From contig CM073330.1 of the NCBI GenBank assembly GCA_037043015.1, positions 8,202,012 through 8,266,011 of the forward strand: a stretch of 64,000 nucleotides of DNA. The letters are read 5' to 3'. This DNA is from Bryum argenteum. Taxonomy: Eukaryota; Streptophyta; Bryopsida; Bryales; Bryaceae. The translations under genes and the position numbers were made by a program. Of this stretch, positions 14,719-26,000 are shown one piece after another (the stretch's first letter is position 1; the number at the start of each line of letters is the position of its first letter). The notes under the pieces were generated by a model, which made no database searches, was not told where the DNA came from, and was given only the letters and a program-made list of their open reading frames with translations.

Positions 14719-14790
14719 CGCTCAACGGGATTCGAACCCCGGACCGTCGGGACAGCAATTGACCACTGATTCCAACCCACCAAGTCCACG
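14719..14790 (-). repeat. tRNA-derived sequence, likely SINE head or decayed tRNA
   Basis: On the minus strand there is a perfect B box GGTTCGAATCC (14728-14738) inside a T-arm CGGGGTTCGAATCCCG. About 24 nt upstream is an A-box-like TGGAATCAGTGGT. The interval is too short for a full anticodon arm, so it is not a working tRNA. A tRNA-derived SINE is the simplest reading, but the ends are not defined. Confidence 0.5.
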
Positions 14791-14929
14791 GCTTGGCGAC
14801 TGGAATCCACAATCAATAGTCCTTATACCTCTTAGATTTCTTCATGTGATTTCTATTTTCTATTTAGTACATTAGAATTTCTTTGTTTACCAAGGCTTTG
14901 ATACTTGCCTTGTAGTAAATAAAGGCAGT

Positions 14930-16093
14930 TAGAAGTAAAACTGCCGGCGTTTGGTAGTGTAGTTGACTTTTATTGTGTTATTAGACTTCTATAGGGAACC
15001 TAAACTAGGGGTATGGGCTGATGTATGGTCACTCTTATCCCTTAGGTGGAGAGGAAAGAAAGGAGGAAGAAAGGGGAAAGTAGATTCCCTTTGGAGTTCG
15101 TGTCAAGGTGGAGTTTTTGGTGTGTAGGGAGAGGGACTTTTTGGAGTGTGTTGATGTTGAGTGAGGAGAAACTTATGAAAAATAAAGTTTGTGGTGTTGT
15201 TCCTTATGCAATTATCTTTCTATAGACACCTTTCATGAATGATTTGGACTTGTGAGCAAAAAGCTATGAGAGTTAAAAGTTTTTGAGAATTCAAGGAATT
15301 TGTGACTACCCGATTGAGGAGTCAACTTTTTGAGGTTCTTAATTCTCAACCAATAGCTTGTTTTTGCTCAAATCTTTCAAGGTCTTGTAGTTCTTGAAGT
15401 CTTCTATCCAAAAAGACCTTGCACTCACGATTTGAAGCATTTTAGAGAGTTTTATAGTGATTTGAAGAAGGAGAGGTCTACTGCAGACTTATTCTCGGCC
15501 TACATCTTTAGAGGCCCATAGTTTGTGGACAGTAGTTTAGATTGTTTTGAGATTTTGAGGGAAGTCAGAAGGTGTTGTTAGCTTTCCAAAAAGCTATCAC
15601 ACTTGTTCATTGAACTCGTGAGCTGTTCGTGAGAGCCATTTGAAGTTGAGAAGCTTTCCTTGGAGTTTCGAGCTTGCTCCTTCAAAGGTTTCCTTTGAAG
15701 TGGGAGTGAAGGTTGAAAGTTGGAGAATCAAATCACACCAAGACTTGAAGATCTGAAGAGCCTCTAGGCTCTTCTTTGTGTTGTGGCTTGTGGTCCGATT
15801 TCCTTCTTGTTATTCCCAGCCGGCTTTGGAGGCTAGTTGCATTTCCTTTCTTGCATTGTAAACTCGTTGCGAGCTTTGTGTTTACACTTAGCTTCATTTT
15901 GTGTTGTGGCAACGAAGTGGGGTTAACGGCCCACATGGTTGATCTTATATGTTGTTCCCGCTGGTGAGGGCGCTCCCTGGTCACCGTGGGTTTGAAGTTT
16001 AGAGTCCATCTTACGGACGGCAGCTCGTGTCTGCTGTCCCGTTCTACCCGTCCGAGGACATGTGGTTTCTTATTACCTACCCGACCGAAACCC
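14930..16093. other. Unassigned segment, possibly remnant of an LTR or transcribed leader
   Basis: 15000-15700 is GT-rich plus-strand sequence without frames. 15770-16110 is GC-richer, with a 152-residue minus frame (15733-16191) that has no domain and biased composition. It could be an LTR/leader fragment, but no partner copy exists in the window. Confidence 0.25.
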
Positions 16094-16589
16094 TTACCTT
16101 GTAGAGCCAGCCACATGATAGGCCAACGGACCCGTGTTTGAAGATTCGAGACTCGAGACAGAAGATTGAAGAACAAAGACTGAAGATACAAGACTGTTTA
16201 TCTCACATCCTCTCACCGAGTCATTCCTAATTGCAGCCAGATACCCCGTGTGTTCCCAAAGCGTGCTCCTCTCATACCTGACAACGGCGAGCTTCTTCTT
16301 GTTAATTGCCCTCAATTGAATCCTCAAAGCTTTATCTTGCGACAACTTCTTATCACTGCCTGTCGATATTGTATCATCAGCAGTACCTTCCGACAACTCC
16401 GAAGACTGGTCCGTGGGATATTCCACAATTGTCTTCTTATACTGAAGATGATCGTCGTCACTGTCGATTAAGATGGGATTCTCTATATTCGAAGGTTTCG
16501 GGCCAGAAATCTCCACCTTTACTGCCCATAGTGCAGGTAATGGACTTTGCTTCACGGCGTCAACAGGTACAGCCAACTGGACAATGGCA

Positions 16590-17110
16590 CAATCTTGTTC
16601 GATAGGAGCCTTAACACCTTCTGGAATGGAGATCTGGGTCTCCGGAATACGATGGTCTTCTCCCTGCGATCCTGCATTCTCTGCCACTGGGCAATTGACC
16701 ACTGCCAAATTTGGGTGCCCTTCAGCGCCCGACGTGTTCAAATGGCTGCTGCCAGCGCCCGACGAGTGTTCAAATGGCTGCTGCCAGCGCCCGACGAGTT
16801 CAAATGGCTGCTGCCAGCGCCCGACGAGTTCAAATGGCTGCTACCAGCGCCCGACGAGTTCAAATGGCTGCTGCCAGCGCCCGACGAGTTCAAATGGCTG
16901 CTGCCACTGGGCGAAGGATCATCGGTGGGCGTAGGAACGGCATCTTGTTCGATAGGAGCCTGAACACCTTCTGGAATGGAGATCTGGGTCTCCGGAATAC
17001 GATGGTCTTCTCTCTGCGATCCTGCATTCTCTGCCACTGGGCAATTGACCACTGCCAAATTTGGGTGCCCTTCAGCGCCCGACGTGTTCAAATGGTTGCT
17101 GCCACTGGGC
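16590..17110 (-). repeat. Tandem duplication flanking the 30-bp repeat
   Basis: 16595-16745 and 16940-17095 are near-identical. Both encode AEGHPNLAVVNCPVAENAGS and then HRIPETQISIPEGV. Only a few bases differ by eye. Each copy contains a near-copy of the CAATTG palindrome inside the reading frame (AVVNCPVA). Confidence 0.88.
16737..16905 (-). repeat. 30-bp coding minisatellite, 5-6 units
   Basis: Tandem 30-bp units encode the decapeptide GSSHLNSSGA in the minus frame 16738-17718. One unit (near 16762-16772) has GAGTGTTC instead of GAGTTC, adding 2 bp. That shifts the frame, so the downstream frame 16094-16741 is separated from the upstream one. Confidence 0.9.
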
Positions 17111-19858
17111 GAAGGATCATCGGTGGGCGTAGGAACGGCAGCGACGTCATCGGGTGTAGGAACGGCAGAGGTGACTTCAGCAAGCGATTGATCGACTGGG
17201 TCAACAAGGCTCCCTTCAATAGGTTGAAGCCTTGGAAAGCCAAAAGACGGAGTTCCATCCGTTAACGTCTCACATGCCGGCGCTGGGACCACTGGGTTCT
17301 CAAATGACGTCGTCGCCGCGACTGGGTCTCCACCAATTAGAGGTTCAGAGCCATCTGCAGACCGTCCCTGACGAACAGGACCTTCCTGAGATGCAGTCTT
17401 GTAATCGGAACCTACAAAATCCCGACTTTCAGTTACCGGGTCTCCATGATTATATCCATCATCACAAGAGCAAACCGCTACGCCAAAGTTCTCCGGTTGC
17501 GCTGGTGCTGGCATCAGAGGCGCATTTGGGAAAAAACAGCGAAGAAAATCACATGAGCCACGAATGCGTCCCATCATCAGAGAGGACCTTTCCGCCATTG
17601 CCATATCCGTGGCCGTCCTATGCCCATCCGCAATGTCTGGCAGGATATTCTTCGAACTCTCGAGCAATGCTGCAAACCTCTCCGGATATGCGAGGTCTCC
17701 TTCGAAGACCGAAGTCACTTTAGTCGCAGGTGAATACTTGGCAGAGTCTTTGCCGTCCTCACCTTCATCCGCATCGTCCTCATCTTCGCCTTCACATTCA
17801 CAAATGAGAGAGTATACTTAGGTCAGCAGAAGAACTTAAAGTTGAGCATATAGAAATCGAAATATGAAGTGGGAAATACTTCCAGAGTCTGAACATATAT
17901 CCTTGAATGTTTGGTGCACTTCATCATCTGCACATTCGCCTTCTGCAGCTTCGGTGCCATCCCTAGCCAAAGTACCAGCATCGAAATTTGTCGCGATGTC
18001 TTCGTCGCAACCAGCTGAAGCACTCTCATCCGAGTTCTCGGGATTCAATTCTGTACCTTCGGATTTCCAACTCAAGCCATGATGATCTGAGACATCGGCA
18101 GTTGATTTTCCGGGGTGGAAAAGGTGCGCAAACCCTGTTAAGTTACATCCGAACTTGTGACTGAAGGCTAACATATCAAGCGAATCTCCCTGCAGAGCGA
18201 CAGCTATAGGTTTCAAACCATTCATCTGCCCAAAACAAAAAACCGGTCAGATTAGGATTCCCTGCCACTGGGCCATAGCCCCCTAGATTTTACAACTGTT
18301 CGAACCATAATTATACAAATAGGACTCGCAACTGCATACCGAAATATGTCAGGACCCTCGGACAGTGGGCAATTGCCCAGTGGATCTACAAACTAAATAA
18401 AAATGTGTGCGATCCTCACCACATCTGCAAAGAATCATCGGCTTTCGACCGCGCAGAATGCGATAAGCTTCACAGTGGGCCGTCATCTTCGTGAGTTTGA
18501 TGAAGTCGCTCAATGAAGTCTAGGTAGACCTCCATGCGCAGCTCGTCCTGATGAGATGGGTACTCTCGCACAAAGACCAATCTTCTTGAACTTCTCTTCA
18601 CTCACGGAGAACTTCTTTCCATGCCAAGGGTTGGCAACCGTTCTTGAATAGACGAGCACAACAACCCCATTACCCTTCTTGATCGTCTTTGTTCAAAAAG
18701 AAATATTTCTCCGCCGTTGCCGCTATGTCTCGAGATTCTTGCCTTTGTATAGTTCGAAAATACGCTGTCAACGTTGTTGCACTTCCTTTGATTTGTTACG
18801 ATGCGAGATCACCAACCAATGTGACGGGGGATGCAACAAATCTGCTGGGCTTGATGAGCACGTCAAGATGGATTTGTAAGTGCGCCCACTCATAGCATCA
18901 AACTCGAAATCCTCCTCTTCCGGAATTCGTCGATAGGACGGAAGTCTAAAATGCCACCCGCGATGTTCGATGACAATTCGGTTTCCCAATCCTCCTGAGC
19001 TACTTCACCCCATAGGTCCTGGTTTTCCACATGGATAACCTTCGAAAACTTCGTGAAATTCCGAGTTTTCTCCAATACGCCATACACAGGTGCAACGTCG
19101 GGTCGGAGAACGGGTTTCTTTTTGAACACGATCGATCTCCGCTAAAACCCAAGCGGAGGGCTCTCTTCTCGCGCCTCGGGTTGTCACTGGCTTTCATGAA
19201 CTTCGCCAGGTAGAGCTTAGTACCCCTCCGGCCATGTGGGCGGAGTTGAAACCTATCTCCGTCTTGAAGTGTTGCCAAGCCTCCGGATTTACGTCATCAT
19301 CTACCCAAAGCATAGCCGGGTAGTACTTGTTTATCCAAATAATCACGGCGTTCTTACGCTTCTTTCTCATCGATCCACTCCTTCAGATCAGAGCGAGAAT
19401 TTGTTTTTAGGTCTCATTAGACCCAATGTACACTTTGGGCGGAAGAACTACTTCTTCATTTTCCGGCGTTGGCGTGTGCTCCCCGTTAATCTCAAGGCCC
19501 TGTGTTATTCGTGCTACGAGCTCGGTCAAACTATACGTCCCCATACCACGGATACACTTGAACGTGTACGCAACGGTGTGTTTGCGTTCCCCATGGCTTG
19601 ACATCTTCCTTCCATTTATTCCCGTGTCCCGGATTAATCGGATCGCCACTTTCGTACCAGTGGAAGGCATCCATAATCGATTGTGCGGCTCATCCGCGCG
19701 CAAAATAACCCGAAACTCGCCCGGATATTCTTTTGCAGTCTTGTTCGCATTCCTCACTGTCATTGCGTTTAAAGTCTCCACTGCTTTCAATTGGAACTCC
19801 TACACAAGCAATAGCAACGAAGAAAATGATTCTCAAGTATCGTCGATATACACCTTAG

Positions 19859-19880
19859 CCAGTGGGCAATTGCCCACTGG
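19859..19880. repeat. 22-bp perfect palindrome, core CAGTGGGCAATTGCCCACTG
   Basis: Perfect dyad with CC and GG outside the core and ATTGCA following. One of at least four perfect copies. Degenerate copies in this cluster lie at 16683-16707, 17035-17059, 18362-18382, 19960-19977, 20411-20434, 20679-20697 and 21279-21298. Confidence 0.95.
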
Positions 19881-20984
19881 ATTGCAAATATCAATCCACC
19901 CGAGTACAAACTTCTAAGTGATTAGAAATGTGCAGTTAAAGATTTCAGTGTACTTCAGCAACTGCCTACTGGACCCAAATTACGAACAAGAAAATGATAG
20001 ACGACATACCTTCCAGTTTGACTTGGATTTGCCATCGGAAGTTGGGTTACCGTAGTGCACCCATAGGTCACGCGCGTACTGAATGTGTAGGAGGTACTCA
20101 GGGGAGTCCCAGTGGAAGAGATTTGTGTTGTTCACCCTTCTTGATAGCTCCGACAATAAGAGGTTGTCATCCGTCCAGACAAAATCGCATGTCCAGGTTC
20201 TGTATGTGTCCTTCACAGTTGAATCGGCGTCCTTACTCCCCAGTAGTCTGGACGCCGCTGCCCACGAGTGCTGCCCATTGATAATATAAAACGGCAGATT
20301 CTTAGCATCTTAGCATTCTTAGAAGTTATTGACATAGGCATATATCAACTCGTAGTAATAATTTCCTTTCATGACACAGCCTGGTAACAAGAATGAATTA
20401 TGTGAAATACGTTGGCCCACTGGTCAATTGACTGCTGGCCGGAAACGGCATCGACACCACTGTTACTCTTCAAACATTTTCAAAACTACAACGCAGTTCA
20501 TCGCTTGTTTATTATTGGGTAGGACTTCCTAGGCTTGATAATTGATGTTCTATTCCTTTGTATATGGATCCAGACAGTTCGGTTTTTAATGGCAATAGCT
20601 CACATGAAGATTGCCCAAGGACAGTGAATGATATTTAAAACATGAAAGCAGGTCTGGACCTAACGGGATATGTACCTTTCAGTGGGCAATCGCCTACTTG
20701 CTGCAAGGAAACTCGTTTTCGTTCACATATAATTATGGTCCAGGTTTTACACGGTTATGCAAGATAGTTCTTACAAGTATGATTAAACTTGATTGAATTG
20801 ACTACAAGCTTAGAATTAATTTCTAAACTTGACGATATCCCTCATTCTTCCAGGACTTCTCTAAAACATCTTCAATCCGTCATTTAATCCTTTGCATCTA
20901 GTATACTACTAGTTTTGTACAAGATTAGTAACTCGGAGGTTACATTAGTAATAGCAAGCCTAATTATAATCAAGAGCTAAAGTA

Positions 20985-21300
20985 GACGCACCTTGAAGTC
21001 GAACCGCTGAGGATGCAGAAGTAGTCTGTTGTAATCCGCACTCGAATTCTTCACAAATGGTCATTATTAAACCTGCCAATAAGACATGATTACAAAAGAA
21101 CTGAAAGTGTAAACTGCATATGACTTGACACTAAACTTCTGATTCTTCTTTCTGTGTTTCTCATCGACTCGACATACATTGCAAAATGTCGGGCGCTTTC
21201 GAAAATCACTTTGTGGACATGTCCACCGCTAAATCCTTTCTTTGCCGCCAAATGAACCAAAATCACAATCGTTTCCCAAGGCAATTGCCCACTGGTCCGA
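20985..21300 (-). pseudogene. Exon-like segments of the unrecognised gene, upstream of 20.3 kb
   Basis: 21120-21290 encodes LPWETIVILVHLAAKKGFSG, HVHKVIFESARHFAMYVESM and onward. 20994-21064 encodes PFVKNSSADYNRLLLHPQRF and ends at a CAAG/GTGCGT donor. The first exon starts inside or beside a CAGTGGGCAATTGCC copy. These join the pieces at 16.1-20.3 kb and, across the retrotransposon, those at about 27 kb. Confidence 0.45.
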
Positions 21301-21418
21301 TCGCATTTTCATTGTAGTTTAGGAATATTCGCACATACAGTATACATATTCGATACAAACTCTGGTGTACACTATAGACTGTAAATACAAATACATGCAT
21401 TACTTAATCTTTATACAC

Positions 21419-21423
21419 AGTTT
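21419..21423. repeat. Target-site duplication AGTTT (left)
   Basis: The 5-bp AGTTT directly before the 5' LTR is repeated at 26916-26920 directly after the 3' LTR, as expected for Ty3-type integrase. Confidence 0.95.
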
Positions 21424-21657
21424 TGTCATGGGCCAAGGCCTCGTTGATAAGCTCGGATGTTCACTCGCTATTAATTTTATAAATAGAACTTCGGCAGTAG
21501 AGCTAAAGTATAGCCTCGGCAGTAGAGCTAAAGTATAGCCTCGGCAGTTGAGCCAAGAGATTAGTATATAAGGGACTCTTATTCATTGTAAACCTAAGTC
21601 TTGGATCAATATATTTCTTTTGTAGTTTTTGCTTGTTTTGACAGCTAGACTCTTACA
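21424..21657 (+). repeat. 5' LTR
   Basis: 234 bp, TGTCATGGG...TCTTACA. It contains two full 25-bp units CGGCAGTAGAGCTAAAGTAT(AGCCT). TATATAA at 21565-21571 lies about 31 bp before AAGTCTTGGAT at 21596, the predicted transcript start. Confidence 0.95.
21596..21606 (+). promoter_or_regulatory. Predicted transcript start / 5' end of R, complementary to the priming site
   Basis: AAGTCTTGGAT begins 31 bp after the start of the TATA box. It is the exact reverse complement of ATCCAAGACTT at 21660-21670. Confidence 0.65.
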
Positions 21658-21659
21658 TA

Positions 21660-21670
21660 ATCCAAGACTT
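21660..21670 (+). other. Putative self-primer binding site
   Basis: ATCCAAGACTT, 2 bp after the LTR end, pairs over 11 nt with 21596-21606. In Tf1 of fission yeast the first 11 nt of the transcript prime reverse transcription at this position. I see no match to the initiator-tRNA primer site usual in plant elements. Confidence 0.7.
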
Positions 21671-21836
21671 CTCTTGATTTTCTGAAGGGCTTCATCCTCC
21701 CTTGTTTTTTCAAACGAGAAAAGTAGGACATTGATTAAATTGAGGAACTTATCCACCCTCGTGGTAGTGATTGAAGATAGCCACGAACCGGGACGCATTT
21801 GAAGGCTTTGCGAGCTGAAGAAGAGTCGATTGAGAG

Positions 21837-22730
21837 GTGTTGCTTTTTGAGATGGAGAACGCCCGGATGATCGATGATGAGATCTTGCGGCGGCAGCAGC
21901 AGAAGCGAGCGCAAGGAGAAATTACGGCGGAAGACTATCAACGAGAGATCGTGAGGTTGCGCACACAATTTCAAGCTTCTCAGCAAGCTGAGAAGTTGGC
22001 TATCGAGCAGTTGGTTGCACAACAGTTGCAGGTGGCTCCAGCGGCTGGACAATTCACGAGTTTAGGAGGTCCGTCTTCATCGCGAGATGATGCCGCAATC
22101 GATCAAAAATAATATGGAGAAACTAAATCGCATTGCGCAAGCGATTGCCGATATTTCAAAGTTTGACGGAGTCGCAAGGGCTACCCGATATGGAAGGTCG
22201 AAGCAGATAACAAGCTTCGAATTGATGGAGCTGTACTTGGTACACCTCAAGATCAAGCCGCATACATGTTTTCGAGGATGGATGCGAAGGCGCAGATGAT
22301 GGTAGTATCTTTCTACCAAAATCAACGTGGTTGCAATGCGGCGACTTTTATTCAACATCTTGACAAATTTACATCGACCCGAATGCGGTGTGTGGGCATT
22401 GAATCGGCTTCAAGCAATGAAGCGGGGTAGGGAGTCATTCGCAACATTCTTGCCCAAGTTTGAGAAGGAGCTTGGTGAGAGTCAACTTACCATGGTTCCG
22501 GATATGGTGAAGATAGGATATCTTCGCGGTGCTCTCAACTCGAGAGATGCAACGCGATGATTGGACTTGTGACGTCATCGATTATGGTATGTTTGTCCAA
22601 GCTTTGTTGGCGGTCGGCTCTCAACTTGATTGCTTGCAATATCGGAAAGGTCGTCTTCTCCGATCGCGACATCAAATCGCGTATGGCCGATGGAGATGAG
22701 ATGGATTGGATGCCTACGGTCAAATAAGTA
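21837..22730 (+). pseudogene. gag of the chromovirus, frameshifted
   Basis: It begins MENARMIDDEI and continues through the FDG...YGRSK / YMFSRMDAKAQMMVVSFYQN block to a C-terminal part near 22730. The frame changes near 22090, 22190, 22360 and 22550. The sequence matches the gag remnant at 85-1055. No intact CCHC knuckle is visible; CLKRGHVQM near 22798 may be a relic. Confidence 0.8.
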
Positions 22731-23099
22731 AGCTTCGGAGACGTCGACTTTGGAGGAACAACAACGGTGTCGCCAAGAGGGACGCTTTTTTTATGTTTGA
22801 AGCGAGGCCACGTGCAAATGATCATTTATCCAAGCAAGGTGAAGGCAATGAGAACAAGAAGAAAGAGAGCGCGGACAAAACTTGATAGTGCGCGCAGTGA
22901 GAAAGAAGAGCAATGTCAAGATAGAGGAGGTCAAAGAGATGGAGAGTTGTGACTACGATGTAGAGTCGGAAAAACGAGCGACTTCCAAAGATAAGACTCG
23001 ATCGAAGCGTGGAGGCAAGTTGTCAAAGTTGAAGAATCTAGGAGACAAACTTAGACACGGGTGTGTATGTATGTTGATGTTTTAATAAACTCAACTATA

Positions 23100-26000
23100 T
23101 CTACTCGTGCTTTGTGTGATTCTGGATGCCAATGCTTTGCAATCGTATGCGAGCAATTTGTTCGACGGAGAGGGTTGGATCGTCATCTATTCAACCTAGA
23201 TCTTTGGAGCAAGTTACGACAATGAAGAAGCGGCCTATGATTTGCCAAATTGCAAATTTTATGGTCGATATTGATGGTATGGAGGAGAAGATTGTTGCCT
23301 ATGTTAATCCGGGGACGGATAGATGATATAATCTTGGGAAAAGGTTGGATGGAGCGACATGATGCAAGTGTTCGACCACAGCTAAAGAAGAGGTTTGCGT
23401 TCGAAAACCTTTCAAGATGATTGTGAAGACTCGACCGATTACGTTGGAGCCAATGCAAGAGATACGTGCATCGATGATTCAAACTTTGCGGAGAAGCGGT
23501 GAACCAGAGTAGAGGTTTTTAGTGCCACTTGGTTGACATCCGAGGAAGCACTACAACGAAGGTGTATAGGGACCCGGCACAACATGCTCCCGACCGCTCA
23601 TGCCGATTATTGACGCTTTTAATCGACAAGATGCAAAGTCGTTGCCCCCGCATAGGAAAGGGGTTGATCACGAGATCAATCTTATTGAAGGAAGACTAAT
23701 GATGACATCCCCGCCATGCCATTGTGTCGGATGTCCAGGATCAATTATTAGTTTTGCGCAAGACCCTTACGGAGTTGTTGGATAATGGATTTATTCGCGT
23801 AAGTAATTCACTGCGCAGCACTCCGGTCATATTTGTGAAGAAACCTGGCGGAGGATTGCGATTACGTGTTGACTATCGGCGATTGAACGAGATGAGTCGG
23901 AAGGACAACTATCCGATTCCGCGCATTGATGAGACGTTAAGATCCATTCTTTGCACCCAAATATATCTCCAAGGTTGATGTAATCTCTGCGTTTACCGGA
24001 TACGTGTGAAAGAAGGTGACGAGTGGAAAACGGCGTTCAAAACACGCTTTGGCTTATATGAGTGGTTGGTCACACCGTTTTGGTAGCGAAGCGCACTGCA
24101 ACTTTTGTGATATATCAATTGGATACTTCGCGACGAATTGGATATATCTTTTCCGCGTATATTGATGACGTGGTAATCTATAGTGATACTCAAAAAGAAC
24201 ATCGTGATGCGATTCTCGTGGATCATCCGTAAGCTTGCTAACGCAGGCTTCAACTTGATTTTGATAAGAGCGAGTTTGAAGCGACACTATTAAGTATCTT
24301 GGATATTTGGTGAAGACCGGTTGGGGTTTGCGGTGATCCAAAGAAAACTTGAGGCAATTCGTCAATGGGAGCCGCCAACAAAAGTGAAAGGAGTTCGTGG
24401 ATTTTTAGGTTTACGCAATTATTATCGACAATTCATAGATGGATATTCTAACATTGCGTAACCTCTTACTCGACTAACGCGAAAGATCAACCTTTCCATT
24501 GGACATCGAAATGTCAACATGCCTTTGATCGATTGAAGGAGGCATTAATTCATGCGCCGGTGCTCGTTAAATGGACTCCAGTTTTGGAAACAACCATTGA
24601 ATGTGATTCCTCCGGTTATCTTTGTTGGTGGCACCTTAATGCAAAAGGTGGACGGACTTTGGCATGCGGTTGCTTATTTCTCGAAGAAACACAACGATCC
24701 GTGTCCAATTATCCGATTCATGACAAGGAAATGCTAGCGATTTATACATTGCATCCGCGAGTGGCGTACATTACTTGTTGGCCAACATTTTGAAGTGAGT
24801 TGAGATCATCGCAATTTGGCTTATTTTCGAAGAAGCAACATTTGAGCGAGAGGCAAATGCGTTGGGCCTACGAGTTGAATGATTTTGACTTTGAGATCGT
24901 GCACAAGCCTGGCAAGGATCAAGTTCAATCGGATGCACTTTCTCGTCGGGAATGCAGGATCTTCCCCAACACGCAGATGATGATCGAATCATGAATCGAT
25001 ATCATCGACTTTTGAGACGGAGATGATGGCGCTTTGAAGGTTGTCGCTAAATCCGCATGGATCACGATGGTGATGCGATTCGAGAAAGAGGCTCCTGCTC
25101 TGAGTCGATAATGACCCCGCGTCCTATATGTCCATTTATTGACGCAGAGATGATTGCATTATGGGATGTTGCCCTGCAAACAAATCATCGTTATTGGAAG
25201 ATGCGAAAGCGGTTATGGATGGTGAGCGCCGACTACCCAAAGAATGGGGCTTACCTATCACGATTAGTGAGTGTTACAGAGATTCGGTCATCGATTGCGT
25301 TGGCGTGGGCGAATATGGATTCCGCGCGCGAACCTCTTCGGACGCGTTTGATCCAATCTACTCATGATTCACCACTAGAAGGACATCCAGGTCGTGAGGG
25401 TGCGCGTGACTTGATTGCACGTGAATATACGTGGCGCAGGTTGACACAAAGATGTTCGGAAATTTGTATGGAAATCGCAACGTGTGTGGAAAATCGAAGA
25501 TTTGGCGGGAGCGAAGCGGGTTGCTAAAACCTTTGCCAATTCCGCACGGATTTGGACCGAGCTCTCCATTGATTTTATTACCGGATTGGCACCAAGCAAG
25601 CCGATCGTAAAATATCATGGTTGTGACAGACCGTGTGTGTCAAATCTATCATTCTTTGCCTATATGAAAACAATTCGTGCACTTGATGTGGCTCACAAAC
25701 TTTTAGAGCAAGTTTTTCAAGATCACGGATTGCCTGCAGCATTGTGTCGGATCGTGGTAGTCAATTTGTTAGTCCGCTTTGGGGCCAAGTATGCAGATTG
25801 ATGAAGATTACGATCGGTTGTCGGCGACTTTCCATCCGGAGACAGATGGTGCAACAGAGAGGGCGAATCAAGAGCTTGAAACATATCTTCGTATTTTCAC
25901 GACATTTGAGCAAGAAGATTGGGCTTTTCGATTGCCGATCGCGATGATGGCGTTGAATAATCGTGTGTCGCGATCTATAGGTATGTCTGCATTTTTATGA

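Larger units (their letters stand above)
16094..20310 (-). pseudogene. Unrecognised multi-exon gene, frameshifted (3' part)
   Basis: Protein-like blocks follow each other on the minus strand with plausible introns. 19980-20280 has WAAASRLLGSKDAD and FVWTDDNLLLSELSRRVNNT. 19407-19800 has EYPGEFRVILRADEPHNRLW. 19210-19350 has WINKYYPAMLWVDDDVNPEA. 18890-19129 has VLEKTRNFTKFSKVIHVENQ. 18540-18690 has LVYSRTVANPWHGKKFSV. 18410-18500 has AHCEAYRILRGRKPMILCRC. 17836-18225 is acidic. 16094-17718 is the low-complexity C-terminus. One- or two-base frame changes occur at about 19225, 18680, 18560 and 16750. The C-terminal part carries PILIDSDDD, a good match to a SUMO-interacting motif, near 16450-16480. 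I do not recognise the family. The intact OPR and Tc1 frames nearby argue that the frame breaks are real rather than assembly noise. Confidence 0.5.

Noticed and set aside
14719-14790. Functional tRNA gene
   Set aside because: The gap between A-box-like and B-box motifs is too short for a normal anticodon arm, and no acceptor stem is visible.
16473-17265. Plus-strand frames over the 30-bp repeat (16473-16934, 16547-16963, 16711-17265)
   Set aside because: They are mirror frames of a 30-bp repeat whose length is a multiple of three. The minus frame has normal composition and continues as a longer coding tail, so the plus frames are shadows.
22767-22840. CCHC zinc knuckle in the chromovirus Gag
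   Set aside because: Only CLKRGH can be read; the spacing and last Cys are missing, so at best it is a relic.
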